DNA of 10,498 bases from Pseudofrankia asymbiotica (GTDB lineage Bacteria; Actinomycetota; Actinomycetes; Frankiales; Frankiaceae). The notes beneath the pieces are model-generated. The model saw only the letters and a program-made list of their open reading frames with translations, was not told where the DNA came from and did no database searches. Made by a program: the position numbers and the translations under genes. Below are positions 1 through 7,636 of this stretch, one piece after another. Position 1 is the stretch's first letter, and every line of letters begins with the position of its first letter. The DNA lies in the NCBI RefSeq assembly GCF_001983105.1, contig NZ_MOMC01000087.1:19465-29962 (forward strand). The letters run 5' to 3'.

Positions 1-110
1 CTGTTGTCGACCCAGGTCAGCGCCACCACCCCGACACCGCGCGACCGCAGATCCGCCGCGATACGCGCCGCCTTGTCTCCGTCCGCCGACATGCCGACGT
101 CATCACTCAT
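1..110 (-). CDS. N-terminal fragment of a probable glutamine synthetase-family protein (cut by window edge)
   Basis: Only the first 36 codons are visible; the rest lies beyond the left edge. The ATG at 110 is preceded on its strand by AGGGG (120-116) with a 5-nt spacer, a good ribosome binding site. The peptide begins MSDDVGMSADGDKAARI and then reads LRSRGVGVVALTWVDNS. A stretch of the form 'LxxRGVxxVxLTWVDNxG' is, from memory, typical of the N-terminal beta-grasp region of actinobacterial glutamine synthetase-like enzymes (the GlnA3/GlnA4 gamma-glutamylation group and relatives), just before the strand leading to the catalytic domain. No catalytic residue is in view, so substrate and exact subgroup cannot be judged. 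It is transcribed away from tmk with a 280-bp gap, so it probably has its own promoter. The family assignment rests on about 15 residues and could be wrong. Confidence 0.5.
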   Translation of the reverse strand, partial: MSDDVGMSADGDKAARIAADLRSRGVGVVALTWVDN

Positions 111-317
111 AGGAACCCCTAACGGGAAGATGGGTGACACGGAGACCCGCGCGCACGAGCCGACCCCCGCTAGTGTGCCGCCACGACCACTGAACGCACC
201 AGCACGCGCGTCAACAGGCGGGACGACCGCTCGGGCCATATATCGGGACGTCGAAGGGGAGACCCGCCCGCGCGCCCATCGGGCGAGCGCGTGGTGCGAA
301 GCGGCACGGTGCGCGGC

Positions 318-359
318 GCGTGGGGCCCGGTGCGTGGGGCCCGGTGCGTGGGACACGGG
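318..359. repeat. 14-bp tandem repeat, two exact copies plus a degenerate third
   Basis: The unit GCGTGGGGCCCGGT occurs exactly at 318-331 and 332-345. A third degenerate copy (346-359) begins GCGTGGGA. The array lies in the noncoding gap between the tmk stop and the start of the truncated minus-strand gene at 110. The repeats contain the palindrome GGGCCC. No other function is visible in this 280-base gap. Confidence 0.75.
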
Positions 360-390
360 GCACGGGGCGAAACGGCGCGGCACGCGCGGC

Positions 391-1077
391 TCAGAGCAGG
401 TCGCGCAGCACCTTCTCGACGGCGGCCTCGACGCTGGCCGCCATCGCGTCGGCTCCGGGTGCCGACGCGCCCGCGGTCTCGGCGCGGTCGACGGTGAGCC
501 ACGGGGCGGCCCAGCCGGAGCGGGCCAGCTCGTCGTACTCCAGCGCGACCCGGGCCTGCAGCGCCTCGTCCGCCTCGAAGCGGTCGACGCCACGCCCGCT
601 GTCCGCGGCCGCGCGGGAAAGCGCCCGCGCCCGGGCGACCTGGACTGGCACCCGCAGCAGCACCTGCAGGTCCGGGCGAGGCAACGCCAGGTCGCCGAGC
701 TCGATCGCGGCGACCCAGTCGCGGAAGCCGGCGCGTTCCTCGGCCGGCAGCCGGGCGGCGCCATACGCCGCGTTCGAGGCGACGTAGCGGTCCACCAGCA
801 CCACCCCGTCACCCGCCGCCGCCGCGTCGAGCTCGGGGCGCGCGTTCGCCCGGTCGAGCGCGAACAGCAGGGCGCTCGCGCGAGCGGAGGCCGCGACGGG
901 TGCGAGCGCCGGGTCGCCGGTCAGCATCGCCCGCGCCGCCGGGCCGAGGGGCGCGACCGAGTAGCGCGGGAACGCGAGCGTGCCCACCCGGCGCCCCGCC
1001 GCCGCCAGCGCGGCGACCAACGCCATGGTCAGCGTGTTCTTTCCCGCCCCGTCGATCCCCTCGATCGCGACGATCAC
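391..1077 (-). CDS. tmk: Thymidylate kinase (dTMP kinase)
   Basis: This 228-aa cytoplasmic enzyme phosphorylates dTMP to dTDP with ATP in dTTP synthesis. The P-loop is EGIDGAGKNT (residues 6-15). FPRY follows at 36-39, LFALDRA near 71-77, and the DR(Y) motif as DRYVASNAAYGAARLP from residue 96. The latter is almost identical to the Mycobacterium tuberculosis Tmk motif as I remember it (DRYVASNAAYSAARL). PRPDLQVLL follows, then an arginine-rich lid region. The length fits the family (about 210-230 aa). I choose the GTG at 1077 because translation there opens directly with the conserved VIVAIEGIDG strand, and AGGGGG (1091-1086) lies 8 nt upstream. An ATG at 1167 would add 30 unconserved residues. 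Asn replaces the usual Ser or variable residue after the P-loop lysine; Mtb has Arg there, so this is not alarming. Confidence 0.94.
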   Translation of the reverse strand: MIVAIEGIDGAGKNTLTMALVAALAAAGRRVGTLAFPRYSVAPLGPAARAMLTGDPALAPVAASARASALLFALDRANARPELDAAAAGDGVVLVDRYVASNAAYGAARLPAEERAGFRDWVAAIELGDLALPRPDLQVLLRVPVQVARARALSRAAADSGRGVDRFEADEALQARVALEYDELARSGWAAPWLTVDRAETAGASAPGADAMAASVEAAVEKVLRDLL

Positions 1078-1441
1078 CCGCGCGGCCCCCTCGTCCTCGT
1101 TCAGGCAAGACGTCCACGCTACCGGCACCCCTACGGGGGCCGAGCTCCAGCGATATCCGCGCGCCACCGAGGACGACGGTCATGGCGGCGATGGCGGTCA
1201 TGGCGCCGACGACCACGGCGGTTCCTCATCATCGACCACGGCGGTTCCCGATCACCGCGGGTTCGCCGAACGGCACGCGGGACGGCCCGGAAAGCCAGCC
1301 CGACCCGGTCCGTGTGCCCGACCGTTCCCGCGAACACCCGTGATCAACGGCAAGAGCGCGGGCGGATACGACCGGGCGCGTAGCGCGGGATACGCGTCGG
1401 GCGGGATGTCAGGGCCGGCCTGAGGGGTTACCGTCGCCGGG
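1078..1441. other. Noncoding gap between divergent tmk and histidine kinase genes
   Basis: I see no gene in this 364-base divergent intergenic region; reading frames through it are arginine- and proline-rich shadows. It should hold the promoters of both neighbours, but I cannot pick out convincing -35/-10 pairs. It contains ATGGCGG-type short repeats around 1180-1206 and a 16-base direct repeat (listed separately). GAGGGG at 1422-1427 is the only Shine-Dalgarno-like stretch near the kinase start. Confidence 0.6.
1210..1248. repeat. 16-bp direct repeat
   Basis: CGACCACGGCGGTTCC is present exactly at 1210-1225 and again at 1233-1248, separated by 7 bases. A degenerate third copy beginning CGATCACCGCGGGTTC can be seen at 1250-1265. 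The copies lie in the tmk/kinase intergenic region. They could be tandem-duplication debris or repeated protein binding sites; nothing in the sequence decides this. Confidence 0.7.
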
Positions 1442-2863
1442 ATGGACGGAACGTGGTTTCGACGGAACCTTCGGTTCCTGGTGCGGGACGTCCTGGTAAC
1501 GGCCGCGTTCACGACGTTGTTCTTCCTCAGCGCGCCCAAGTGGAGCGAGACGCAGGTCTCGTCGCATCGGCCCATCGACGCGGCGGGATACACGCTGCTC
1601 GGCGCGATCGCGGCCGGGTTGCTGGCCCGCCGCTGGCTGCCGCTGGGCACGCTGGGCGCGCAGAGTCTGCTCGTCGGCGCCCTCCTCGGGGCGGGCTACG
1701 CCCATGGCCCCTACTTCATCGCCGTGGCGATCACCGGGATCACCGTCGGCCGGACCCGCCAGCGCCGAGTGGCCGCCAGCGCCGCGGCCTGCGCCACCGT
1801 CCTGATCGCGGCCGGCGAGCTGACGAGCTTCCTGCGCGGCTACGCGGCCGGCGGCTGGGATCTCTCCGTCGGCCTGGGGGCGGCGCTGCTGTTCGGCGTG
1901 GTCCCGGTCGTCGGGGGCGCGCTGATCGGTGAGCACCGGGCCTGGCGGGCGAAGGCCGAGGAGGAGGCGACCCGGCGCCGCGTGGACGACGAACGGCTGC
2001 GCATGGCCCGCGAGGTCCACGACGTCGTCGGGCACAGCCTGTCGATCATCTCGTTGCAGGCGGGCGTCGCGCTGCACGTCCTCGACCGCCGGCCCGAGCA
2101 GGCGCAGATCTCGTTGGAGGCGATTCGCCGGACGGCGATCGAGGCGCTGGACGAGCTGCGCGCCACGCTCGCCCTGACCCGCGCCGGCCGGTCCACGCGC
2201 GGGCCGGCCGCGCTGGAGCCGCCGCTGGCGGAGCCATCACGTCCGGAGCCATCACCCGCGGCCCAGGCCGTGTCCGGCCCGTGGGCGGCTCCGCCGCGGC
2301 CGCCCTCGTCGCCCGCTGCGCCGACCGAGCGGGCCGCCAGCCGGCCGACAGACCGGCCGGCCGAGCGAAAGACCGAGCGGAAGGCCGACCGGACGGCCGA
2401 ACGGACGCCGCTGACGGGGCTCGGGAGGCTGCCCAGCCTCCTCGCCGAGGTCCGGCTGTGCGGGATCCCGGTCGAGGTGTCGACCAGCGGGCCGCTCGAC
2501 ACCCTGCCCGCCGACGTCGACCTCGCCGCCTACCGGATCGTGCAGGAGTCGCTGACGAACGTGCTCCGGCACGCCGCCGCGTCACGGGTCACCATCGAGG
2601 TGGCCGTCGCCGGCGGCGCCGTGTCCATCGACGTCGCCGACGCTCCGGACCCACCGGCCGCCCAGCCGGTGACACCACCGGGCCACGGACTCACCGGACT
2701 GCGCGAGCGGGCCGAGGAGCTGGGCGGGCGCCTGACCGCCGGCCCGTGCGCGAGCGGTGGCTGGCGCGTGCACGCGGAGCTCCCGGTCACCCGGGCACAG
2801 CCGGTCGGCGGTCCTCGTGGCGGATCTGGTGGCGGTCGTAGCCGTGGCGGAGGGAATCGTTGA
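1442..2863 (+). CDS. Membrane sensor histidine kinase, NarL-partner type (HisKA_3 / HATPase_c)
   Basis: This 473-aa kinase autophosphorylates on His and passes phosphate to the response regulator encoded next. Residues about 14-163 form five or six hydrophobic helices with only short loops, so there is no large extracellular sensor domain. A charged linker follows (164-185), then the dimerisation/phosphoacceptor domain with [13 protein letters not shown] (His193). The ATP-binding domain has an N box at [16 protein letters not shown] (Asn373) and a G box at [16 protein letters not shown] (414-429). An unusual Pro/Ala/Arg/Glu-rich segment of about 80 residues (248-325, with repeated (T/A)ERK and DRxAER units) separates the two domains. 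A Gly/Arg-rich tail closes the protein. The start is ATG; GAGGGG lies 14 nt upstream, which is far, so the start is probable rather than certain. The 3' end overlaps the regulator gene by 4 nt. Confidence 0.92.
   Translation: MDGTWFRRNLRFLVRDVLVTAAFTTLFFLSAPKWSETQVSSHRPIDAAGYTLLGAIAAGLLARRWLPLGTLGAQSLLVGALLGAGYAHGPYFIAVAITGITVGRTRQRRVAASAAACATVLIAAGELTSFLRGYAAGGWDLSVGLGAALLFGVVPVVGGALIGEHRAWRAKAEEEATRRRVDDERLRMAREVHDVVGHSLSIISLQAGVALHVLDRRPEQAQISLEAIRRTAIEALDELRATLALTRAGRSTRGPAALEPPLAEPSRPEPSPAAQAVSGPWAAPPRPPSSPAAPTERAASRPTDRPAERKTERKADRTAERTPLTGLGRLPSLLAEVRLCGIPVEVSTSGPLDTLPADVDLAAYRIVQESLTNVLRHAAASRVTIEVAVAGGAVSIDVADAPDPPAAQPVTPPGHGLTGLRERAEELGGRLTAGPCASGGWRVHAELPVTRAQPVGGPRGGSGGGRSRGGGNR
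2849..2854 (+). promoter_or_regulatory. Ribosome binding site fixing a TTG start
   Basis: GGAGGG ends 5 nt before the TTG at 2860, which itself overlaps the TGA stop of the kinase (2861-2863). The site decides the TTG start and indicates translational coupling of kinase and regulator. Confidence 0.8.
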
Positions 2864-3504
2864 TCAGGGTCGTGGTGGCCGACGACCAGCCGCTGATCCG
2901 GCTGGGGCTGCGGGTGCTCGTCGAGACCGAGGACGACCTCGAGCTCGTCGGCGAGGCGGAGGACGGCCGGGCCGCCGTCGAGCTGGTGCGCCGGGCCAGG
3001 CCGGACGTCGCGCTTCTCGACATCCGGATGCCCGTGCTCGACGGGCTGGCGGCGCTGCGTGAGATCACCGACGATCCGGCGCTGAGCCACACCCGGGTGG
3101 TCATGGTGACGACGTTCGAGCTCGACGAGTACGTGTTCGAGGCGCTGCGCGGTGGCGCCTCCGGATTCGTGCTGAAGGACAGCGAGCCGGCGGACCTGCT
3201 GCGGGCGATCCGGGTCGTCGCCGCCGGCGAGTCGCTGCTGTCACCGGCCGTCACCCGCCGGGTGATCGAGGCGTTCGCGCGCCGGCCCGTATCACCCTCG
3301 GCGCCCGACCTCGGCGGGCTGACCGATCGGGAGCGGGAGGTGATGGGGCTCGTCGGCCACGGTCTGTCCAACGATGAGATCGCCGCCCGCCTGGTGATCA
3401 GCCCCGCGACCGCCCGCACCCACGTCAGCCGCGTGATGGTCAAGCTCAACGCCCGGGACCGCGCCCAGCTCGCCGTCCTCGCGAACCAGGCCGGCCTCGT
3501 CTAG
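2860..3504 (+). CDS. NarL/FixJ-family response regulator with LuxR-type DNA-binding domain
   Basis: This 214-aa regulator is the expected partner of the preceding kinase. The receiver domain spans residues 1-120 and has the acidic pair D8/D9, the phosphoacceptor D54 in [13 protein letters not shown], Thr84/85 in VMVTT, and Lys106 in FVLKD. All conserved activation residues are therefore present. A short linker leads to a LuxR-type helix-turn-helix (about 152-214): [43 protein letters not shown]. The TTG start is supported by a GGAGGG site 5 nt upstream and by the 4-nt overlap with the kinase gene. The likely target is the ABC transporter beginning 118 bp downstream, an inference from position. 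The gap between them holds only a small GCCCG/CGGGC hairpin (3521-3534). Confidence 0.95.
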   Translation: MIRVVVADDQPLIRLGLRVLVETEDDLELVGEAEDGRAAVELVRRARPDVALLDIRMPVLDGLAALREITDDPALSHTRVVMVTTFELDEYVFEALRGGASGFVLKDSEPADLLRAIRVVAAGESLLSPAVTRRVIEAFARRPVSPSAPDLGGLTDREREVMGLVGHGLSNDEIAARLVISPATARTHVSRVMVKLNARDRAQLAVLANQAGLV

Positions 3505-3622
3505 ACCGGTCGCCTGCCGAGCCCGGGCGCGGGCACGGGCGCGGAGGTACGGCGGAGGGCGTAGGGCGGGTGACGACGCTGGGGCGACGACGAGAGCCGC
3601 CGCGCGCCGCACTCTGATCGAC

Positions 3623-4777
3623 ATGACCCAGTCAACGCAACAACGGCGACGCGGGGAGAGCCGGCCCGCCTCGCCGCCCGCTCGGCTTCCGGTTCAGGCC
3701 GCGACGGGGCCCGCCTCGCCGCGCGGAGGGAGATCGCCGGCGGACGACGCGGATCCCGCCGCGGTCGACGTGCGCGGCCTGTCGAAGCGGTACGGCCGGC
3801 GAACCGTCGTCCACGACCTTGACCTGCGCATCCCGATTGGCGCGGTGGCCGGTTTCATCGGCCCGAACGGGGCCGGCAAGACGACAACCCTGCGCATGCT
3901 GCTCGGCCTGGTCCGCCCGACCACAGGGCAGGGCACCGTGCTCGGCCGCCCGCTGACGGAGCCGGCCGGCTACCTGCCGCGGGTCGGCGCGCTGATCGAG
4001 AGCCCGGCTCTCTACCCGCGGCTCTCGGCCCGCCGCAACCTCGAGGCGCTGGCGATCCTCGCCGGCCAGTACCACCCCTCCTGGATCCAGGAGGTGCTCG
4101 ACGAGGTGGGGCTTGGCGAACGGGCCGACGACGAGGTGCGGTCGTACTCGCTCGGCATGAAGCAGCGGCTCGCGATCGCCGCCGCGCTGCTCGGCGACCC
4201 GGACCTGCTGGTGCTCGACGAGCCGACCAACGGCCTCGACCCGATGGGCATCCGGCTGATGCGTGAGCTGATCCGTGACCTCTCGATTCGGGACAACCGC
4301 CCGCGAACGGTTGTCGTCTCGTCGCACCTGCTCGCCGAGGTGGAGCAGATCTGCGACTGGATCATCGTCGTCGACGGGGGCGAGCTGGCCTACCAGGGGC
4401 CACCGGACGGGCTGCTTTCCGCCGGCGCTTCCCGGGTGACACTGCGCCCCGAGCACCTGGACGACCTTGGCATGCTCGCGGACCTGGCCGCTGGGCTTGG
4501 CCTCGCGGTCGAGCGCGCCGGCGACCAGGTGATGGCGACGCTGCCCGCCGGCGAGGCTCCGAACGGATCGGCGACGCCGTGGGCCGCGGGCGCTTCGGAG
4601 ACCGAGCACGACGACCCCCAGGAGGCGATGCGTGCCCTGCTCGGTGGCCTGAACAGGGCCGCGCACGCGCACGGGATCACGCTGGTCGAGATCGCGCCGA
4701 GCCGGGTGACCCTCGAGGAGCGCTACACCGGCCTGGTCGCCCAGGGTGCCGGCCGTCGGACGGGAGACGCGGCATGA
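3623..4777 (+). CDS. ABC transporter ATP-binding protein, ABC-2 (DrrA/BcrA-like) export type
   Basis: This 384-aa cytoplasmic ATPase powers the permease encoded next. After about 45 disordered N-terminal residues the nucleotide-binding domain begins at VDVRGLSKRYGRR. The Walker A is GPNGAGKTT (80-88). The Q-loop region reads GALIESPALYPRLSARRNL, with Glu in place of Gln as in BcrA-like lantibiotic/bacitracin transporters. The signature is SYSLGMKQRL (174-183), the degenerate form common in this group. The Walker B and D-loop are LLVLDEPTNGLDP (195-207), and the switch His is H235 in SSHLL. A C-terminal extension (about 260-384) is typical of this class. The ATG has no clear ribosome binding site; no better in-frame start lies before the domain. 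The 3' end overlaps the permease by 4 nt (ATGA). The substrate is unknown; drug or peptide export, or envelope-stress resistance, is plausible. Confidence 0.94.
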   Translation: MTQSTQQRRRGESRPASPPARLPVQAATGPASPRGGRSPADDADPAAVDVRGLSKRYGRRTVVHDLDLRIPIGAVAGFIGPNGAGKTTTLRMLLGLVRPTTGQGTVLGRPLTEPAGYLPRVGALIESPALYPRLSARRNLEALAILAGQYHPSWIQEVLDEVGLGERADDEVRSYSLGMKQRLAIAAALLGDPDLLVLDEPTNGLDPMGIRLMRELIRDLSIRDNRPRTVVVSSHLLAEVEQICDWIIVVDGGELAYQGPPDGLLSAGASRVTLRPEHLDDLGMLADLAAGLGLAVERAGDQVMATLPAGEAPNGSATPWAAGASETEHDDPQEAMRALLGGLNRAAHAHGITLVEIAPSRVTLEERYTGLVAQGAGRRTGDAA

Positions 4778-5751
4778 CCGCCCAGCATCTGACCACACAG
4801 TCCGTCGACGATCAGGTCTACGCCGAGCAGACCGCGGGCGGGCGGGCATTCGACGACCAGGCCGACGAAGGCCGGGCCGCCTCCGCTCGGACCGGCAGCG
4901 GCCCACCTGCCGTCGGACGGAGCCGATCAACGGATCGCGGCCCACTGCTCGCGGTAGCCCGCAGCTACCGGTCTGAGGTGCACAAGCTGCGCCGTCCGAC
5001 GACGGTAGCCGCGATGGGCGTACTCGCCGCGTTGTCCGTCCTGTCGACCGTCCTGACCTTCGCGCTCGCCAAGGACGGTCCACCCAGCGCGTTCGGCAGC
5101 TCGGACGGGCTGCTGCCGCCGCTGCCCGCGCTGGCCACGCCGGCCGGGCTCGTCCTGGGTTTCCGGATCGGCTCGACCTTCACCGGTCTGCTGTTGCTCC
5201 TGCTGTGCGCGGCGATGCTCGCGACCGAGTACAACCAGGGCACCATCAGGATGATCTTCATGCGGGAACCGCGGCGGGTCTCCTGGCTCGCCGGCAGGAT
5301 GGGCGCGCTCCTTTCCATCCTCGCGGTCGCGCTCGTCGGGGCGTTCGTGATCAGCGCGGCGACGGCGGTGCTGATGGCACAGATCCGGGGTGTGGACACC
5401 GGGCAGTGGTGGACGGACGACGCGCTGCGCCGAGCCGGCAAGGACTACCTCAATGTGCTGGTCGGAACGACCTGCTTCGCGATCGCGGGCACGACGCTGA
5501 GCCTGCTCATTCGCTCGACCACGGCGGCCGTGCTGATCGCCTTCGCCTGGACGGGCCCGCTCGAACACATCATCGAGAACGCCTGGCCGGACGCGACCAG
5601 GTACCTGCCTGGCCTGGTGTTCGCCAACATCAGCACGGGTGGCAACTCGATCGCCGGTTACCGCGGCCCGCTCCTGCTCGGCATCCTCTACGCGGTCGCG
5701 CTCGCCACGGTCGGCATCACCAGCCTGGCTCGTCGCGATATCACCGCCTGA
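4774..5751 (+). CDS. ABC-2 type transporter permease
   Basis: This 325-aa membrane protein forms the channel partner of the preceding ATPase. A polar N-terminal stretch of about 60 residues precedes RSYRSEVHKLRRPTT, the usual amphipathic lead-in of ABC-2 permeases ('ExxKlrr'). Six hydrophobic segments are visible at about 78-98, 131-150, 177-202, 226-246, 250-265 and 298-318. The motif ATEYNQGTIRMIFMREPRRVSWLAGRMGAL (149-178) after the second segment is characteristic of the family. The start is ATG at 4774, inside the ATGA overlap with the ATPase stop, with GGGAG (4762-4766) 7 nt upstream. A longer open frame upstream lies entirely inside the ATPase gene and is not used. The pair probably assembles as two ATPases plus two permeases. 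The transported compound cannot be deduced. Confidence 0.92.
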   Translation: MTAQHLTTQSVDDQVYAEQTAGGRAFDDQADEGRAASARTGSGPPAVGRSRSTDRGPLLAVARSYRSEVHKLRRPTTVAAMGVLAALSVLSTVLTFALAKDGPPSAFGSSDGLLPPLPALATPAGLVLGFRIGSTFTGLLLLLLCAAMLATEYNQGTIRMIFMREPRRVSWLAGRMGALLSILAVALVGAFVISAATAVLMAQIRGVDTGQWWTDDALRRAGKDYLNVLVGTTCFAIAGTTLSLLIRSTTAAVLIAFAWTGPLEHIIENAWPDATRYLPGLVFANISTGGNSIAGYRGPLLLGILYAVALATVGITSLARRDITA

Positions 5752-5772
5752 ACGTGGTTGGACGGCCGCTGG

Positions 5773-5833
5773 GCCGGGCCTCGGGCCGGCCCGGCGGTGC
5801 CCTGTGCCCGTCGTCTCCGGGCCAGGGCACCGC
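5773..5833 (+). terminator. Tandem strong hairpins, probable transcription terminator of the ABC operon
   Basis: The first hairpin is GCCGGGCC (5773-5780), a 7-nt loop, then GGCCCGGC (5788-5795). The second, larger hairpin runs 5794-5833: GCGGTGCCCTG, a bulged T, GCCCG, loop TCGTCTC, CGGGC, CAGGGCACCGC. That is a 16-bp stem with a single bulge. The two share bases 5794-5795 and so may compete. There is no U-tract, which is common for actinobacterial terminators. The hairpins begin 22 bases after the permease stop. Confidence 0.7.
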
Positions 5834-5967
5834 GTCCCGGCCGAGAGGCGATCCAGCGACTCGCCGCTCACCTTCTCGGCGCGAGTCAGCGCCGACGATG
5901 ATTACGAAAAGCTAACGATTGACGGGCCGGGGGTGTATCGGCTCGCCGGCGGTGTTCACTGGAACCC

Positions 5968-6669
5968 GTGGTCAATGGCGCACCGGTGGGTCGCCGGGTG
6001 GTCCTGGGGCTGATCGCCCTGGGCGCCGCCGGGGTCGCCGTCGGCGCGGAGGTGGAGCGGGCGGTCGACACGGTCACCGCGCCGCTGCGCGAGAGGGACC
6101 CGACGGGTCTCACCGAGCTGATTCCTGGCAGCGGCTTCGAGATCTACTCGGTCGCGTCCTCGGTGCCACGACGCACGGCCGCCGACTATCAGCTCAAGGT
6201 GCACGGTCTGGTGAACCGGCCGGTGACGCTCACGCTCGCCGAGCTGGAGGCGATGCCACAGACCGCGATGACCCGCGACTTCCAGTGCGTGACCGGCTGG
6301 CGGGTCGACGACGTCCACTGGTCGGGCGTCCGGCTCACCGACCTGCTCGACCGGGTCCAAACGCGGTCGACGGCCAAGGCCGTCATTTTTCGCTCGTTCG
6401 ACGGGCTCTACGACGAGAGCCTCACGATCGAGCAGGCCAGGCGCTCGGATGTGCTCGTGGCGTTGCGCATGCTGGACGCTCCGGTCAGCTACAACCATGG
6501 CGGCCCGGTCCGCCTCTACGTCGCGCCGATGTACGGCTACAAGTCGATCAAGTGGCTGGGCGAGATCGAGCTGGTCAACGAGGTGGCTCCGGGCTGGTGG
6601 GAGCGGCGTGGCTACGACGTCGACGCCTGGATCGGCAAGTCCAACGGCCGTGACGACGAGCCGGTCTGA
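5968..6669 (+). CDS. Molybdopterin-dependent oxidoreductase, YedY/MsrP-like (sulfite oxidase fold)
   Basis: This 233-aa protein has the molybdopterin domain of the sulfite oxidase superfamily. The N-terminus carries a twin-arginine-like signal or anchor (GRRVVLGLIALGAAGVAVGA, RR at 9-10), suggesting folded export by Tat with the cofactor already inserted. The domain includes YQLKVHGLVNRPVTLTLAEL, then FQCVTGW with Cys107 as the expected Mo ligand. The cofactor pocket follows: VHWSGVRLTDLL, RSFDGLYDESL, and NHGGPVRLYVAPMYGYKSIKWL (176-197). The last is a family hallmark. The GTG start is uncertain: no clean ribosome binding site precedes it, and an in-frame TGA at 5920-5922 limits extension. 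The less GC-rich stretch at 5897-5922 includes TAACGAT (5913-5919), a possible -10 box. The gene is close upstream of a cytochrome b, its likely electron partner. The substrate is unknown; in MsrP the relatives repair oxidised methionine. Confidence 0.9.
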   Translation: MVNGAPVGRRVVLGLIALGAAGVAVGAEVERAVDTVTAPLRERDPTGLTELIPGSGFEIYSVASSVPRRTAADYQLKVHGLVNRPVTLTLAELEAMPQTAMTRDFQCVTGWRVDDVHWSGVRLTDLLDRVQTRSTAKAVIFRSFDGLYDESLTIEQARRSDVLVALRMLDAPVSYNHGGPVRLYVAPMYGYKSIKWLGEIELVNEVAPGWWERRGYDVDAWIGKSNGRDDEPV

Positions 6670-6735
6670 GCCGTGGATGTCCACCAGGAGGGCTGGGACA
6701 ACCAGGACCGCCGTGTACCGGAGAGGTACCGGGAA

Positions 6736-7572
6736 ATGGCGACGGGACCGCGCGAAGGCGAGATCCGGCGTTTCGGGACGAACACCCGCTGGGTGCATCG
6801 CGCGACCGCGTTCCTGTTCGGTGTGTGCATCGCAACGGCCGCCGTGCTCTACCTGCCAGCGCTTTCGATCCTGTTCGGCCGGCGAGCGCTGGTGATGACC
6901 GTCCATCTCTACAGCGGCCTGGCCCTGCCCATCCCGGCCCTGCTCGGCTGGCTGCTCAGCCAAAGCCCGCGCGAAGATGGCGAAGCCTCGCGCGGGCGGA
7001 GGCGGCTCGGCGGGTCCAGCGGCGGCTTTCGCCGTGACGCCGCCGAGCTCAACCGTTTTGGCCCCGCCGACGGCCATTGGCTCCGCGATCATCTACTGAC
7101 CGGCCCTATCCGCAGGTTTCGCCGCCAGACGTGGGCCTCGGACGCCGGTGGGACGACCGCCGGCGCCGTCCCGGCGCCCGGCGCTCCGGACGTGGGCCAG
7201 GCGCGTATCGGCGGCAAGTTCAACGCGGGCCAGAAGTTGTATGCCGCCGGCGTGGCTGGCTCGATCGCGGTCTTTCTCGGCACCGGCCTGCTGATGTGGT
7301 TCGGTGCCGACCTCAGCGTTCCGGACCGGTACCGCACCGGCGCGACGTTCGTCCACGACGTGTTCGCCTACGGGATCTTCTTCGCGATCTGCGGCCACCT
7401 CTGGATGGCCTCGCGCGACCCGTTCTCCCGCGCCGGAATGCGCACCGGCTACGTCCCGACCTGGTGGGCGACCGCCGAGCATCCCCACTGGGACACGGAG
7501 ACGGATCAGGACACGGAGATGGAGACGGAGACGGCTTCCCCGGACCAACGGACCGGCGAACCATCCCAGTAA
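6736..7572 (+). CDS. Cytochrome b membrane subunit (formate dehydrogenase gamma / cytochrome b561-like)
   Basis: This 278-aa integral membrane dihaem cytochrome b probably links the preceding molybdoenzyme to the quinone pool. Four hydrophobic helices lie at about 22-42, 52-75, 170-190 and 203-225. Candidate haem-ligand histidines are H21 (TRWVHRATAF), H57 (MTVHLYSG), H207 (TFVHDVFAY) and H221 (ICGHLWMA). GKFNAGQKLYAAG (160-172) before the third helix is a hallmark of FdnI-type gamma subunits. The loop between helices 2 and 3 is long and polar (about 76-159). The tail is acidic and Thr-rich (DTETDQDTEMETETA, about 253-267) and is encoded by a near-repeat, GGACACGGAGA, at 7491-7501 and 7509-7519. 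I prefer ATG 6736, with GGAGAGG (6720-6726) 9 nt upstream. A GTG at 6673, 3 nt after the oxidoreductase stop, would add 21 residues but lacks a ribosome site. Confidence 0.88.
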   Translation: MATGPREGEIRRFGTNTRWVHRATAFLFGVCIATAAVLYLPALSILFGRRALVMTVHLYSGLALPIPALLGWLLSQSPREDGEASRGRRRLGGSSGGFRRDAAELNRFGPADGHWLRDHLLTGPIRRFRRQTWASDAGGTTAGAVPAPGAPDVGQARIGGKFNAGQKLYAAGVAGSIAVFLGTGLLMWFGADLSVPDRYRTGATFVHDVFAYGIFFAICGHLWMASRDPFSRAGMRTGYVPTWWATAEHPHWDTETDQDTEMETETASPDQRTGEPSQ

Positions 7573-7636
7573 GCCGGCCGTCTGGGCAGCCGAAAGCTCG
7601 CGGGACGCCCGTCGGCGGCCTCGTCCGCACCGCCAC

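Noticed and set aside
1078..1167. Upstream ATG start for tmk
   Set aside because: The extra 30 residues are not conserved in type, and the GTG at 1077 has a ribosome site and starts at the conserved first beta strand.
4..1383. A 459-codon plus-strand open frame across the tmk region
   Set aside because: It is antisense to tmk, which has clear catalytic motifs. Its translation is Arg/Gly-rich with no domain, as expected of a GC-rich shadow frame.
1464..1478. GGAACC-TTC-GGTTCC inverted repeat
   Set aside because: It lies in the first codons of the kinase gene and is short; a translational role is possible but nothing supports it.
4579..4773. N-terminal extension of the permease frame
   Set aside because: It lies wholly inside the ATPase gene; the ATGA overlap start at 4774 has a ribosome site.
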